A stretch of DNA of 36,911 nt from Gammaproteobacteria bacterium (GCA_011523765.1 WTGA01000152.1:1-36911); one strand, 5' to 3'. Positions 26,280-36,313 are shown, counted from the first letter of the stretch. Numbers and translations: made by a program. Notes: a model not told the origin generated them from the letters alone.

Positions 26280-27692
26280 TTACAGGCTGTAATACATCTG
26301 AAACTCAATGGGATGGGCAGCCATACGCATCTGGTTGACGTCCTCCATTTTCAGTTCAATATAGGCATCAATGGAATCGTTGCTGAATACGCCACCGGCA
26401 AGCAGGAAATCCCGGTCATTGTCCAGCGCTTCCAGTGCCACATCCAGACCATGTGCAACCGTCGGAATATCTTTCTCCTCCTCCGGAGGCAGGTCATAGA
26501 GGTCCTTGTCTCCAGGCGCACCGGGATGGATCCGGTTCTGGATGCCGTCCAGCCCGGCCATCAGCATCGCGGAAAACGCAAGATAGGGATTGGCGGTGGA
26601 ATCGGGGAACCGGATTTCTATACGGCGGCCCTTGGGATTCGCCACATGTGGAATCCGGCACGACGCAGAACGGTTCCGGGCAGAATACGCGAGCAGCACC
26701 GGGGCTTCAAACCCTGGAACCAGCCGCTTGTAGCTGTTGGTGCTGGCATTCGCAAAGGCATTGATGGCTTTAGCGTGCTTGAATATCCCTCCAATATAAT
26801 ACAGTGCTTCGTCACTCAGCCCCCCGTATTGGTCCCCCGCAAAAATGTTGGCCCCGGCCTTGAAGATGGACTGGTGAACGTGCATGCCGGATCCATTGTC
26901 CCCCACAAGCGGCTTCGGCATGAAGGTCGCCGTCAAGCCGGCGTTGTGCGCCACATTCTGCACGACATATTTCAGGATCTGGACCTCATCCGCCTTTCTC
27001 GTCAGGGTGTTGAACAGGGTGCCGATTTCCCCTTGTCCCGCGGTGCCGACTTCATGGTGGTGCACTTCGGTACCGCACCCCATCTCTTCGAGTACCAGGC
27101 ACATCTGGCCACGGACATCGGACTGGCTGTCCACGGGCGGAACCGGGAAGTACCCGCCTTTTACGCCCGGTCTGTGCCCGGTATTGTTGTCTTCGTACTC
27201 CTTTGAACTGTTCCATGCCGCTTCGGTGGATTCCACTTCATAAAAGGCATTTCCCATCTCATTGCCCCAACGCACCGAATCAAACAGGAAGAATTCATTT
27301 TCAGGACCAAAGTACGCCTCATCCCCCACCCCGGTCGATGACAGGTACGCTTCCGCGCGTTTTGCGATGGAGCGGGGGTCGCGGTCATAGCCCTGCATAT
27401 CCGCAGGCTCAACCACATCACAACGGAGGTTGACGGTCGGTTGCGAATAAAACGGGTCGGTCACCGCACTGTCGGCATCCGGCATCAGAATCATGTCGGA
27501 CTCGTTGATCCCCTTCCATCCCGAGATGGAGGAACCATCGAACATCTTCCCTTCTTCAAAAAATTCCTCGTCCACGATCTTTGCAGGGACCGTCACGTGC
27601 TGTTCCTTGCCTCGGGTGTCCGTAAACCGCAAATCCACAAACTTTGCTTTACTGTCTCGGATCAAATCTAACGCTTTTGCTGCAGGCATCAT
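26280..27692 (-). CDS. glnA: Glutamine synthetase type I
   Basis: ATP-dependent amidation of glutamate to glutamine, the main ammonium-assimilation enzyme. The 470-residue protein includes the beta-grasp motif [10 protein letters not shown], catalytic [22 protein letters not shown], the ATP-binding [16 protein letters not shown] and NRSASCRIP. The adenylylation tyrosine, Y399 in [10 protein letters not shown], indicates control by GlnE-type adenylyltransferase, as in GSI-beta enzymes. ATG 27692 has GAGG 6 nt upstream; a second ATG follows at 27689. The leader contains a sigma-54-type element (27817-27832) and, further up, a TATAAT (27904-27909), the same order as glnAp2 and glnAp1 in enteric bacteria. 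No ntrBC lies in the window. Confidence 0.97.
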   Translation of the reverse strand: MMPAAKALDLIRDSKAKFVDLRFTDTRGKEQHVTVPAKIVDEEFFEEGKMFDGSSISGWKGINESDMILMPDADSAVTDPFYSQPTVNLRCDVVEPADMQGYDRDPRSIAKRAEAYLSSTGVGDEAYFGPENEFFLFDSVRWGNEMGNAFYEVESTEAAWNSSKEYEDNNTGHRPGVKGGYFPVPPVDSQSDVRGQMCLVLEEMGCGTEVHHHEVGTAGQGEIGTLFNTLTRKADEVQILKYVVQNVAHNAGLTATFMPKPLVGDNGSGMHVHQSIFKAGANIFAGDQYGGLSDEALYYIGGIFKHAKAINAFANASTNSYKRLVPGFEAPVLLAYSARNRSASCRIPHVANPKGRRIEIRFPDSTANPYLAFSAMLMAGLDGIQNRIHPGAPGDKDLYDLPPEEEKDIPTVAHGLDVALEALDNDRDFLLAGGVFSNDSIDAYIELKMEDVNQMRMAAHPIEFQMYYSL

Positions 27693-27816
27693 TCACTACC
27701 TCTATACTGTTTTTCCAGGATTATCGGGTTTCATTGAATACTGTCCAGGTTCGCCCGACAATATCAAGACCAAGGGGATTGCAGAGTAAACACGCCGGCT
27801 TGCCCCACCATTTCAG

Positions 27817-27832
27817 TGCCATTCTCGTGCCA
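27817..27832 (-). promoter_or_regulatory. glnAp2-like: Sigma-54-type promoter of glnA
   Basis: On the minus strand the sequence is TGGCACG, 4 nt, TGGCA. The -24 block matches the consensus perfectly and the -12 block differs from TTGCA at one base, keeping the invariant GC. It predicts initiation about 110-115 bp upstream of glnA. No clear NtrC dyad was found further up. Confidence 0.7.
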
Positions 27833-27903
27833 ATCTCGGGTTTATCTCTTCATGCCAACCAACCGGCCAGTTCCAGCCAATTTTTCAACATGCAATCCCG
27901 CCG

Positions 27904-27909
27904 ATTATA
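27904..27909 (-). promoter_or_regulatory. Sigma-70-type -10 box upstream of glnA
   Basis: A perfect TATAAT on the minus strand lies just below the DUF938 stop and about 210 bp before glnA. No good -35 is present at 16-18 bp; the region upstream is AT-rich. It may be a second, nitrogen-independent promoter. Confidence 0.4.
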
Positions 27910-27923
27910 TAACAACTTGCCAA

Positions 27924-28586
27924 TCAATATATTACCGGTTTTTGCATTGATCGGAGCTTTCCTGTCCGCTCTATGCCCTTTTTTTTGAACACCAGGCTTC
28001 GGTTATTGGCCGGCATCCCCACATCATCCACGAGCACCAGTTTGTTTTCCCGGGCAACCCGGAAAATGTCCACATCGTTCCGGATCCCCATATGCGGCCG
28101 TTGCTCCCTCAGGGACTGATCGAACCGGGCATTGCTCTGGCTGGTATAGCTGCCATCACGGTTGAACGGGCCATATAGAACGAAACAGCCCCCGATTTCC
28201 AGTTGATGCCCGATGCCTCTCAACATTTCCAACACTCCCTGCCAGGGCATGATATGCGCCGTATTAGCACTGAATACACCATCGAATGCAGGCAGGGAGT
28301 CTTTCTTCAGGTCCTCCCAGTGACCCGGCTCCAGCACATCGAACTCCTTTGGGCGACCCACATTTTCAGTCCCGACCCGGTCAATCCACAGGTTAATCCC
28401 CGCATGGTGATGGGATTGGTCGCTGGTTTGCCAGAAAAGATGCGGCAACTGTTGTGAGAAATAGACCGCGTGCTGCCCGGTTCCCGAACCAATCTCGAAA
28501 ACCCGTTTGACCTGGGCGAAGTATTGTGTCAGCACCTCGAGAATGGGAGCCTTGTTATTCTCGCAGGCTTGGGAAAACGGACGCAT
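27924..28586 (-). CDS. DUF938 class I SAM-dependent methyltransferase
   Basis: A 220-residue protein of the DUF938 family (related to human METTL26), a predicted methyltransferase without known substrate. The family opening FSQACENNKAPILEVL is followed by the SAM-binding motif FEIGSGTGQHAVYF (30-43) and by FDGVFSANTAHIMPW, GGCFVLYGPFN and a C-terminal MPANNRSLVFKK. ATG 28586 lies 1 nt after the asmA stop and matches the usual family start. An upstream ATG at 28601 would add five residues and overlap asmA. The tail after FKK (about 15 residues, ending PVIY) looks non-conserved. It shares a transcript with the AsmA-like gene. Confidence 0.88.
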   Translation of the reverse strand: MRPFSQACENNKAPILEVLTQYFAQVKRVFEIGSGTGQHAVYFSQQLPHLFWQTSDQSHHHAGINLWIDRVGTENVGRPKEFDVLEPGHWEDLKKDSLPAFDGVFSANTAHIMPWQGVLEMLRGIGHQLEIGGCFVLYGPFNRDGSYTSQSNARFDQSLREQRPHMGIRNDVDIFRVARENKLVLVDDVGMPANNRSLVFKKKGIERTGKLRSMQKPVIY

Positions 28587-28587
28587 G

Positions 28588-31500
28588 TTATCCGCTTCCA
28601 TCCGGCAGGACGACGGTTTTGTCCATCAGGTCCACTCCCTCTTCCAGCGCAACCATGCACACATCCGAATTGGCCTGCATCTTGTCGTACAGCCCTTGTG
28701 CCAGCAACGACAGACCACCACTGAACAGGGCTGCCCCAATGGCAAATCCTGACTGCAGCAGGCCCTTGGGGTCCGCCTCAATTTCAGGTTCGCCAATCTG
28801 CCCTCCCACCTTGACCATCTTCGCAATGGACGAGGCATTGATCCCAAAACCCTTTCTTGCCTTGGGAGTCACAATCAGGTCCAGTTCCTCATTTTTCAGA
28901 TCAATGCGGCCTCCTCCCAAAAGCGTGATCTCCTTCATTTTCATCGCGAGGCCGTATTGGGATTGTGCCACACCATCCTTGATGTCAAACTGAATCACCC
29001 CGCACTCGGCCTCCAGGAACGCGTCGGACGTGGTCCGCAGATCAATGATATCCAGGAACCCGCGAAACAAATCCTTTCCAAACAGGTCCAGTCCTTCATT
29101 CCTGATCTTCACGCCGCTGAACTCCACCAGGGCAAAACCATTCAACGTCCCGGCGATCTCCGCAATGGATTTCCCGGTGCCCGAGAATCCTAGGTCCGCA
29201 TTAAATTCTCCTGAACTGCCGATCGTCCTGTTTGTGGAATTGCCCAGCGGGGACAACGACGAAAGACCGACACGGTCTCCCGCGACGAACATCAGCATGT
29301 CCACCCTGTCCTGTGGTTTGGCCAGCCCAAGATAAACTTCAAGGGGTCCCTGTGCACTGTGTCCAACCAGGTTCAAATCCAGCTTTCCCTGTGATACCGT
29401 GGTGTCCGCCGTCAATTTTCCGAAAGAAAAAAGATCGTTCCGGAATCCATCCGCTTCATAGCGGACCAGCGCCTCCACATGATTGATCCAATCCAGTCCC
29501 AAGCGCTCATCTGAAAAGAATTTTGGTTCGTCCTCGTCGCTGTCCAGAATTTCGGTCAAATCCATTCTCCTCGATGCCAGGTTCGCCTTTATAGCCTGCC
29601 TTGGTTTTTCAGCCGAATCCCCGCCGGCGTGATCAATCCTGATCTCTCCAGACAGGTCGCTGGATGCGACCACCATTTCCACATCGAGCAGGGTGGCCGC
29701 ATCGGTGCCGCGGACGGTGACCGAGCCTTTGGCCGCCTGGTCCCGCAATCGGGGACCATCGGGGTATTGCAACAGGCTGGGCAACGAATCGGTTTCCCAT
29801 TCCAGGTTCAATCCATTCGACCTGAAGGGAGAAATCCGGGCAACTGAACCAGTCGCCGCGACTCTGGATTCGGGAGCGTCCAGAACAAAATTGATGTGCT
29901 CGAACCCTATCCCATGCTGGCTGAACCGGACGTTCATGGAAGCATCAAGGTCCCCGCTTTTCAAGACCTGTACCCACGGGACGCCGGTGTTGACCGGCAT
30001 GTCCCGTGCCAGTTTCCCATGGACGTCGACCGCCAGGGTTCCTTCAGGAAGAACCGGCCGGGAACCGGAATCCGCGAACAGTCGGTCCAGCCTGCCGGAC
30101 ACCTTGCCCCGCAAGTCACCGGACAGGTTTTGCATCGAGATCTCTGACAAAGCATACCCCGGCCCATCAGCTTCCTCATTGTTTCGATGAAAGCGGGCCT
30201 GGCCGGTCAGCGGGAAAAACCGCGCTGGAACCATCGATTCCGGAAAATTCTCCACAACCGCGGCAATCGGACGGAGGGAATTGAACCGCCATTCCAGGTT
30301 TACGTCCACATCCGGGTTCTCTTGCAGTGTTCCGGTGTGCCCCCGGATGGAGACCGACAGATCCGGGTCATTTACCCCCCCGGATATGTCGCGAAGCATC
30401 CAGCCACCCTGTTCGGTTGACTGCAGGGTGGCGGACACCCTGCCGGGCGCCGTGGCCGGCAGACCATGGTCAAGCCAGGTTTCCAGTTTTTTCAGGCTGT
30501 CGAATTCAACGGTGGAATCGAGACGGGCACTTGTCAAGGGAAAGAGCCCGTCAATGGACCCGCTGCCGGTCAATCCAATCCCCTTCCCGCCCCCGGTGAT
30601 TTCCAGCTCAGGCAATGCAATGACCGAACCGGAGACGGTCATGACCCCTGTGGCCTGGTATGCATCCATCAGCTGAACTGCCTTTCCCCCTCCGAACCGG
30701 CGGATGAACCGGTCGGATGCGGTGGTTTCGAATTGAAACTTTCCTTCACGCCGCCCCACCAGATGATCGAGATACCCGGAAGCCGAAAACCCCAGGTCTT
30801 CACTTTTTGCGAAAGCCGTGATATCCACCAGCCGGAAAGCGGAATCTTCCCGCATCAATCCCGCGGATACCTCCATGGACGGAGTGCCCGGAAAGTCCAA
30901 TCCCACGGAGTCCGCAACCGTTTGCAGATTGTCCGTACTCATTGCGATACTGAGCGGATGGGACCAGTCGCCTCCCACTCTTTCGACCTTTCCGCTGATC
31001 CGGCCGGCCAGTCCCGGCCCCTGCAGGTCGCCCTTGAGGATCTCCACGGCCATGTTTTCACGACCACCATACAGAAGTCCGCCCAGGGCCACGTCCCATG
31101 CCAGGGATTCCGGTGCTTCGGGAAAGACCAGGTTCGGACGGAAGGCTCCTGTGGTTGCAAACTTCAACGAGACACCGTCCAATCGGGTCAGTTGCTTGAT
31201 CTCTCCTTCGATGGAGGTCTCCAGTCCATGATACAATGCGGACAGTTTCAGCAATTCCATGCTCAGGGTCGAGATCCTTTCCGGCTGCACCAGTTCCCAG
31301 GCCGCGGAAATATTCCTGAGCGGTGGCAGGGAAAACCCGGTCATATCCGAGAAATCCGTCAAGTCGGGCAGTTCGGCTTCCACCCACAGGTTCACACCGT
31401 GCCAATTCGGAAGGTCCTGGATGACACCGGAAAGGCTGAACCGGTTTTCCGGCGTTTTCAGGTAACCATCGAGATCAACCGCGGTTTCCATGGAACCCAG

Positions 31501-32217
31501 AATAGCCTCTGTACTGCCCAGTGTCCCGGCCAGTACCAGGGCCGTTCCTTCGATATCCCCCCGGATTTCAACATTGGTATGCCGGCCCTCCCGGGCTGAT
31601 TCCATGGAAACCCGGTCCAGCCCGAACGCCCAATCCGATTCCGGACCCCGATAGAGGATGTTGCCCCCTTCCAGGGCGATTTTCTCGACTCGCAACCATT
31701 GCGGTACCAGCCCGCTCCGGGATGAGACGGATCCGGTTGAATCAAATTCCAGGTTGAATTTTCCGCTTTGCGGGTCCCGTTCAACCCACAGGTTCGGTTG
31801 CTCCAGTTCAATGGCCGTGATTTGCAGCTTGCCCTGCAGCAAGGTTGAGAAGGACAGGGAGATGGCGACCCGTTCCGCCGTGAATGCCCAGGGACTGGTG
31901 CCCCAATCACTGTTGGCCAATTTGATATCTTCGGCAAAAAAGACCGGTGACCACCCCCAACTCGCACCCAGCCTGCCGTCAATGGAAAACTCCCGCCCCA
32001 GCGAAGATTGCACATAGGCTGACACCCGGTCCCCGACATGGGTATAATTGAGCACGACCGTCGTCAGGAGGGGGATCAACAGAATGATCGCCACGACTGC
32101 AACCGTAATCCTGAATTTTCGGGTCTTCAGAAACACGGGGTTCTGGGACCCGGTTTCCTGGACGGTCTTAGGTTTTTCCATGGATGATGGATCTTGAGCC
32201 TGCTCAAAATGGTTCAT
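28588..32217 (-). CDS. AsmA-family envelope protein
   Basis: A 1209-residue protein with a cytoplasmic N-terminus, one membrane helix (about 37-57, VAVVAIILLIPLLTTVVL) and a very long periplasmic part. The segment after the helix (YVQSSLGREFSIDGRLGASWGWSPVFFAEDIKLAN) is the typical AsmA N-terminal repeat, and the C-terminal region (about 1030-1180: DLGFSGTGKSIAEIAGTLNGFALVEFSGVKI, then LDLFGKDLF) matches the AsmA C-terminal domain. Related proteins (AsmA, YhdP, TamB) form beta-groove bridges implicated in lipid movement to the outer membrane; this role is inferred by family only. The start could also be M13 (32181). Its stop is 1 nt from the DUF938 ATG. It is divergent from ttcA across 46 bp. 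Confidence 0.86.
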   Translation of the reverse strand: MNHFEQAQDPSSMEKPKTVQETGSQNPVFLKTRKFRITVAVVAIILLIPLLTTVVLNYTHVGDRVSAYVQSSLGREFSIDGRLGASWGWSPVFFAEDIKLANSDWGTSPWAFTAERVAISLSFSTLLQGKLQITAIELEQPNLWVERDPQSGKFNLEFDSTGSVSSRSGLVPQWLRVEKIALEGGNILYRGPESDWAFGLDRVSMESAREGRHTNVEIRGDIEGTALVLAGTLGSTEAILGSMETAVDLDGYLKTPENRFSLSGVIQDLPNWHGVNLWVEAELPDLTDFSDMTGFSLPPLRNISAAWELVQPERISTLSMELLKLSALYHGLETSIEGEIKQLTRLDGVSLKFATTGAFRPNLVFPEAPESLAWDVALGGLLYGGRENMAVEILKGDLQGPGLAGRISGKVERVGGDWSHPLSIAMSTDNLQTVADSVGLDFPGTPSMEVSAGLMREDSAFRLVDITAFAKSEDLGFSASGYLDHLVGRREGKFQFETTASDRFIRRFGGGKAVQLMDAYQATGVMTVSGSVIALPELEITGGGKGIGLTGSGSIDGLFPLTSARLDSTVEFDSLKKLETWLDHGLPATAPGRVSATLQSTEQGGWMLRDISGGVNDPDLSVSIRGHTGTLQENPDVDVNLEWRFNSLRPIAAVVENFPESMVPARFFPLTGQARFHRNNEEADGPGYALSEISMQNLSGDLRGKVSGRLDRLFADSGSRPVLPEGTLAVDVHGKLARDMPVNTGVPWVQVLKSGDLDASMNVRFSQHGIGFEHINFVLDAPESRVAATGSVARISPFRSNGLNLEWETDSLPSLLQYPDGPRLRDQAAKGSVTVRGTDAATLLDVEMVVASSDLSGEIRIDHAGGDSAEKPRQAIKANLASRRMDLTEILDSDEDEPKFFSDERLGLDWINHVEALVRYEADGFRNDLFSFGKLTADTTVSQGKLDLNLVGHSAQGPLEVYLGLAKPQDRVDMLMFVAGDRVGLSSLSPLGNSTNRTIGSSGEFNADLGFSGTGKSIAEIAGTLNGFALVEFSGVKIRNEGLDLFGKDLFRGFLDIIDLRTTSDAFLEAECGVIQFDIKDGVAQSQYGLAMKMKEITLLGGGRIDLKNEELDLIVTPKARKGFGINASSIAKMVKVGGQIGEPEIEADPKGLLQSGFAIGAALFSGGLSLLAQGLYDKMQANSDVCMVALEEGVDLMDKTVVLPDGSG

Positions 32218-32263
32218 GCACGGACGAACGTCAAATTACAAAGACCAGCGTTAACATCAACCG

Positions 32264-33115
32264 ATGCATCAAATTCACTTCCCGGAACCGCATACCCTTC
32301 AATTCAAATCGAGCGTAACCCTGAAAAAGCTGCAGAAACGATTGCGCAGGAATGTCGGCCGTGCAATCGAAGATTACCACATGATTCACCATGGAGACCG
32401 GGTGATGGTCTGCCTGTCGGGAGGAAAGGACTCTTTCACCATGCTTGACATTCTCATGCAGTTACAGGCAAAGGCTCCCGTCCATTATGACCTGGTCGCC
32501 GTGAACCTGGATCAGAAACAGCCGGGCTTCCCGGCACACACCCTGCCCGAGTACCTGGAAAACCTGGGCGTGGAGTATGACATCATTGAACGCGATACCT
32601 ACAGCGTGGTCAAACGGCTGATTCCCCAGGGCAAGACCATGTGCAGCCTGTGTTCACGACTGCGCCGCGGCACTCTCTACGGCTATGCACAGGAACACGG
32701 CATCACAAAAATCGCCCTCGGACACCATCGCGAAGACATCATTGAAACGCTGTTCCTGAACATGTTCAACCAGGGGTCGCTGAAAGCCATGCCTCCCATA
32801 CTCAGGAGTGACGATGGAAAGAATACTGTCATTCGGCCCATGGCCTATTGTGCTGAATCCGATATCGCCCGCTATGCCGGCTGGCGGAAATTTCCGATCA
32901 TTCCCTGCAACCTCTGTGGCTCACAGGAGCACCTCCAGCGCAGGAAAATCAAGCGGATGCTCACGGAATGGGGAAAGCACCCCGGCAGAATAGAGAATAT
33001 CTTCCGCAGTATTTCCCACGTATCCCCTTCCCAGCTGGGCGACAAGGAACTGTTTGACTTTGACCAGTTCCGCCCCGAAAACCTGCCCGGGGGATGGGCG
33101 CATTACCGGGACTGA
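32264..33115 (+). CDS. ttcA: tRNA 2-thiocytidine(32) synthetase TtcA
   Basis: ATP-dependent thiolation of cytidine 32 in certain tRNAs, using an iron-sulfur cluster. The 283-residue protein carries the PP-loop SGGKDS at 52-57, the first cysteine pair C127-S-L-C130 and the second C215-N-L-C218, all characteristic of TtcA, plus [13 protein letters not shown] and the C-terminal [14 protein letters not shown] 32264 is preferred and no strong ribosome site is visible. Its stop overlaps the 3' end of the converging class V aminotransferase gene by 13 bp. It stands as a single gene. Confidence 0.96.
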   Translation: MHQIHFPEPHTLQFKSSVTLKKLQKRLRRNVGRAIEDYHMIHHGDRVMVCLSGGKDSFTMLDILMQLQAKAPVHYDLVAVNLDQKQPGFPAHTLPEYLENLGVEYDIIERDTYSVVKRLIPQGKTMCSLCSRLRRGTLYGYAQEHGITKIALGHHREDIIETLFLNMFNQGSLKAMPPILRSDDGKNTVIRPMAYCAESDIARYAGWRKFPIIPCNLCGSQEHLQRRKIKRMLTEWGKHPGRIENIFRSISHVSPSQLGDKELFDFDQFRPENLPGGWAHYRD

Positions 33116-34308
33116 CCGCACTGGCGCGCCCTGGCCGCAATCGATGCGATTGCCGTACCGAAAATCTCGATTTCCTCCCGGGTGTTGAAATAATGGACGG
33201 ATGCCCTCGCCACGGCATCCAGACCACGCTGCTGAAAATCCACCAGGCTTCCGGGACCGGCGGAAACCCAGATGTGGATTCCCTTCCCGGCCAATCGGGA
33301 CCGCAGGACCGATGCTTCGACTCCCTCCACCGTAAACGTCACAATTCCGCATTGCCGGCTGCCCTGGTCGTGTACCTGGACACCCGGGATCTCCTCCAGA
33401 CATTCGCGGCACCGCGCACCCAACCGGATCACCCGGTCTTCAATCCCGGCCAGTCCCCATTGCATGGCATAGTTCACCGCAACCCCCAAACCCAGCTTGC
33501 CGGCCAGATTGCATTCGAAGTTCTCGAATCGCCGGGCACTTTCCACCAGTTGGTAGGAGGTTTCATCAATCAGGTCCGCACCCTGCTGCTCCAGAAAGGC
33601 AGGATGGGCATTTTCGAGGTATTCTCTGGACACAAAAAGAAAACCGGACCCGCGCGGTCCGCGCAGGTACTTTCGGCCTGCCGTGGAAAGGGCGGTGCAT
33701 TGCAGCCTTTTGACATCCAGGTCCAGGTGGCCGGACGACTGGCATGCATCCAGCAAAAAGGGCACCCCGGCACTGCCTGCGATCTCACCGATCTTTTCCG
33801 CCGGGTTGATCATGCCATTGCCGGTTGGGATGTGGCTCACGGAGATCAATCTGGTGCGGTCCGTGACCAGTCGATGCAGATGATCCAGATCTATGTCTCC
33901 TTTTTCATCCGTATCCAGAAACACGATCTCCACATCACGGTATCTGGAAGCCTGGATGTAGGCCACCATATTGCTGCCGTAATCCACCCGGGTGGTGATT
34001 ATCCTGTCCCCCGGATTCAGCCGAAGGCTATAGAAAAACTGCTGCCAGCCCCGGGTTGCACTTTCACAGTAGGCAATTTCATCCGGCCTGCAATTGATCA
34101 GCCGTGCAACCGAATCATAAAAACCCTCCAGCTCCGGCTGCCTGGCAGCGGCTGCTTCATAGCCACCCGTTTCCTGTTCCTGGTCGAGGTACTCCAAAAC
34201 GGCCCGGTACACGGGGGTGGGCTGGAGAGAGCACCCTGCATTGTTGAGGTAAATCCGTTTTTCACAGGCGGGGGTTTCCCGCCTTATCCGGTCAAGATCC
34301 AATGCCAT
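33103..34308 (-). CDS. Class V PLP aminotransferase, function unassigned
   Basis: A 401-residue PLP enzyme of the class V (NifS/SufS-like) fold. The PLP lysine is K213 in [19 protein letters not shown], and the cofactor-ring aspartate is D187 in [15 protein letters not shown]. The C-terminal region reads [14 protein letters not shown], without the cysteine loop needed for a cysteine desulfurase, so it belongs to the isopenicillin-N-epimerase/aminotransferase-like branch. The substrate is not known. ATG 34308 lies 5 nt after the small coiled-coil gene, so it is the last gene of the argC unit. Its 3' end overlaps ttcA by 13 bp. Confidence 0.83.
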   Translation of the reverse strand: MALDLDRIRRETPACEKRIYLNNAGCSLQPTPVYRAVLEYLDQEQETGGYEAAAARQPELEGFYDSVARLINCRPDEIAYCESATRGWQQFFYSLRLNPGDRIITTRVDYGSNMVAYIQASRYRDVEIVFLDTDEKGDIDLDHLHRLVTDRTRLISVSHIPTGNGMINPAEKIGEIAGSAGVPFLLDACQSSGHLDLDVKRLQCTALSTAGRKYLRGPRGSGFLFVSREYLENAHPAFLEQQGADLIDETSYQLVESARRFENFECNLAGKLGLGVAVNYAMQWGLAGIEDRVIRLGARCRECLEEIPGVQVHDQGSRQCGIVTFTVEGVEASVLRSRLAGKGIHIWVSAGPGSLVDFQQRGLDAVARASVHYFNTREEIEIFGTAIASIAARARQCGQSR

Positions 34309-34313
34309 GGGCT

Positions 34314-34658
34314 TTACGGGGCCGCCAGTTTTTGCCGCAGGTCCTGCAGCAGGGCCCGCTGGTTTTCCAGCTGTTTCCTGAGTTCACCCCGCTCGGCATC
34401 CGACGCATTCACCTTTTCCAGCAAATCCTGGTAGACCACCCGGTTGGCCTGAATCTGCTGTTCCGCCAGCTGCAGTGTTTCCCGGAGCTCCTGGTTCCTG
34501 GTTTCCAGCTGACGGTTCATTTCGGTCAAAGCCTCCACTTTCCCGGTCAGCTCCCGGGTATTTTCAGTGAGTTCCTCCCCGTTTTCATCGACATACCAAA
34601 TCAGTACCAGGGGAATGGCTGCCAACCACGGCCACCATTCTTTCGGGGGCCATTTCAC
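34314..34658 (-). CDS. Small membrane-anchored coiled-coil protein
   Basis: A 114-residue protein. Residues about 7-22 ([16 protein letters not shown]) form one N-terminal membrane helix; from about 27 to the end the chain is charged and heptad-like ([28 protein letters not shown] region, then [13 protein letters not shown] and [22 protein letters not shown]), a predicted long coiled coil. No catalytic motif is seen. GTG 34658 is chosen because it overlaps the argC TGA as GTGA, the classic translation-coupling arrangement; the longer ATG frame from 34688 would overlap argC by 34 bp. It resembles FtsB/FtsL-like bitopic coiled-coil proteins in layout only; no family is claimed. Confidence 0.72.
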   Translation of the reverse strand: MKWPPKEWWPWLAAIPLVLIWYVDENGEELTENTRELTGKVEALTEMNRQLETRNQELRETLQLAEQQIQANRVVYQDLLEKVNASDAERGELRKQLENQRALLQDLRQKLAAP

Positions 34659-35701
34659 GGTACCAGGGCAATTCCGGAAAGGCCGCATCCCTCGTCCAGC
34701 CCGAGCATCAGGTTCATATTCTGCACGGCCTGCCCGGCGGCCCCTTTCACCAGATTGTCCTCGACCGCCAAAACGACGATGGTCCGGGAACCCGGAGGCC
34801 GATGCAGCGCCAGCCGGCAGACATTGCTGCCCCGGACATTGCGGGTATCGGGATGCGACCCGGTGGGCAACACATCCACAAACCTTTCATCCCGGTAGTG
34901 CCGTTCATACAGGGACTGGATTTCATCCAGGGGGGTTGCGCTCGCCGCCTCCGTAAGGCGGGCATACAAGGTGGCATGGATGCCCCGGATCATGGGCAGC
35001 AGATGGGGGATGAATACCAGTTCCACCGTACCGCCTCCCATCTCCCGCAGGCCCTGCAGGATTTCCGGCAAGTGCCGGTGTCCGGATGCAGCATAGGCCT
35101 TGAACGAATCCGACAGCTCCGAAAACGCCGTCCCCAGGACCGCCTTGCGGCCCGCCCCGGAAACCCCGGACTTGGCATCCGCGACCAGTGAACCGGTTTC
35201 CACCAGGCCGGTTTTCAGCAGCGGCAAAAAGCCCAGTTGCACGGCGGTCGGATAACAACCCGGGTTGGCGACAATGCCGGCCGTCCGGATGTCTTCGCGG
35301 TAGACCTCGGGCAACCCGTACACCGCCTCCGCCACCAGTTCGGGGCATTGATGTTTCAGGCCGTACCACTTTTCCCATTCCCCGATGTCCTTCAGGCGGA
35401 AATCGGCGGAAAGATCCACCAGCCGCACACCGGCATCCACCAGTTCCCGGGCGTGGGACATCGCGATTCCATTGGGTGCCGCACTGAATACCAGGTCACA
35501 CCCTTTGAGGTTGCCCTGGTCCGGATGGGAAAACCGCAGGCCGGAAACCTGTCTCAGGGATGGAAACAAATCGGAGACCAACTGGCCGCATTCACTTCTC
35601 GAAGTGACCTCGACCACTTCCGCTTCCCCGTGATGGGCCAGCAGGCGCATCAGCTCCATGCCGGTATATCCCGTACCCCCGATTATTCCGACCTTGAACA
35701 T
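34655..35701 (-). CDS. argC: N-acetyl-gamma-glutamyl-phosphate reductase
   Basis: NADPH-dependent reduction of N-acetylglutamyl-5-phosphate to the semialdehyde, the third step of arginine synthesis. The 348-residue protein has the dinucleotide motif [10 protein letters not shown] at 5-14, the SAAPNGIA block near 73-80, VDLSADFRL at 95-103, GLPEVYRE at 129-136 and nucleophile C149 in [10 protein letters not shown] 35701 (MFKVGIIGG) is chosen; an open frame to 35758 adds 19 residues that are not family-like. It heads the unit argC, coiled-coil gene, class V aminotransferase. No other arg gene lies in the window. Confidence 0.96.
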   Translation of the reverse strand: MFKVGIIGGTGYTGMELMRLLAHHGEAEVVEVTSRSECGQLVSDLFPSLRQVSGLRFSHPDQGNLKGCDLVFSAAPNGIAMSHARELVDAGVRLVDLSADFRLKDIGEWEKWYGLKHQCPELVAEAVYGLPEVYREDIRTAGIVANPGCYPTAVQLGFLPLLKTGLVETGSLVADAKSGVSGAGRKAVLGTAFSELSDSFKAYAASGHRHLPEILQGLREMGGGTVELVFIPHLLPMIRGIHATLYARLTEAASATPLDEIQSLYERHYRDERFVDVLPTGSHPDTRNVRGSNVCRLALHRPPGSRTIVVLAVEDNLVKGAAGQAVQNMNLMLGLDEGCGLSGIALVP

Positions 35702-36079
35702 GTCCGAAACCCTGTCTTGCCCGCCAATATCCCACAACTCACTGCCCGGCCCGCACAATCAGGCAGCCGACCAGTCCGTTTCAGCAATTCTTCCCGCTCG
35801 ATTTCGCCAATCATTCTTCTTCAAACCTGCAGCCGACCGGGTGTCCCGGTACCGTTTCGCCCCCAAAACGGCACGGGGTAACGGGATTGGCACCGTACGT
35901 GATTTCTCCCAATGCCACCAAATGAATCCCCGTGGGTGCACGGGCTACACGCCAAAGGGCGTTGCCTGCCCGCCTCCTGACCACTCAGCCAGCCAGACGT
36001 TGAAAACCGTTAATTAAACATTCGGTGCTCAGGTCGGATGCCTGCACCCACCGCGCACCTGGGAACCGCGGCCGAACCG

Positions 36080-36313
36080 CTACCTGGCTCCGTGAGATAG
36101 TATAGGAAACACGAATTCACAAATCAATGCAGGAGTTTGGCCCGTGCAGGAGTTTGGCCCGCTACATCGAAACCAAATCCGGCCTTGACGAGTCCCATGC
36201 CCATGGAAGCATAATATCCCCTGCAAGACCCGCGTCGCTGCGCTCCGATCGATGGTCACCTTCATCCGGTCTGGGTGGTCACGTTCAGTGAAGATGAAGC
36301 CTAAATTGTGCAT
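36080..36313 (-). pseudogene. Possible small gene relic with compensating indels
   Basis: A minus-strand open frame begins MHNLGFIFTERDHPDRMK and continues VTIDRSAATRVLQG, which looks protein-like, then becomes Cys/Arg-rich. If one T is removed near 36208-36213 the text continues as IYASMGMGLVKAGFGFDVAG, and if one copy of the 17-bp duplication is removed it returns in frame to the last 18 codons (ending SHGAR). A 1-bp plus a 17-bp insertion would keep the frame open by chance while scrambling the middle. No family is recognised, and this reading is conjectural. Confidence 0.25.
36128..36161. repeat. 17-bp perfect tandem duplication
   Basis: TGCAGGAGTTTGGCCCG occurs twice back to back (36128-36144 and 36145-36161). 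A perfect two-copy tandem of this length suggests recent slippage or a small duplication. Confidence 0.9.

Noticed and set aside
25887-27206. 439-codon open frame on the plus strand across the spacer and glnA
   Set aside because: It runs through the 3' part of glnA in antisense and shows no motif; glnA is certain.
30466-31599. 377-codon open frame on the plus strand inside the AsmA-family gene
   Set aside because: Antisense to a continuous 1209-residue protein with a recognisable N-terminal and C-terminal domain.
33103-34308. Cysteine desulfurase (SufS/NifS) as the identity of the class V enzyme
   Set aside because: The C-terminal catalytic cysteine loop is replaced by [14 protein letters not shown], and no suf or isc genes are nearby.
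33094-34434. 446-codon open frame on the plus strand opposite the class V aminotransferase
   Set aside because: Antisense to a gene with complete PLP motifs; the composition is typical of a shadow frame.
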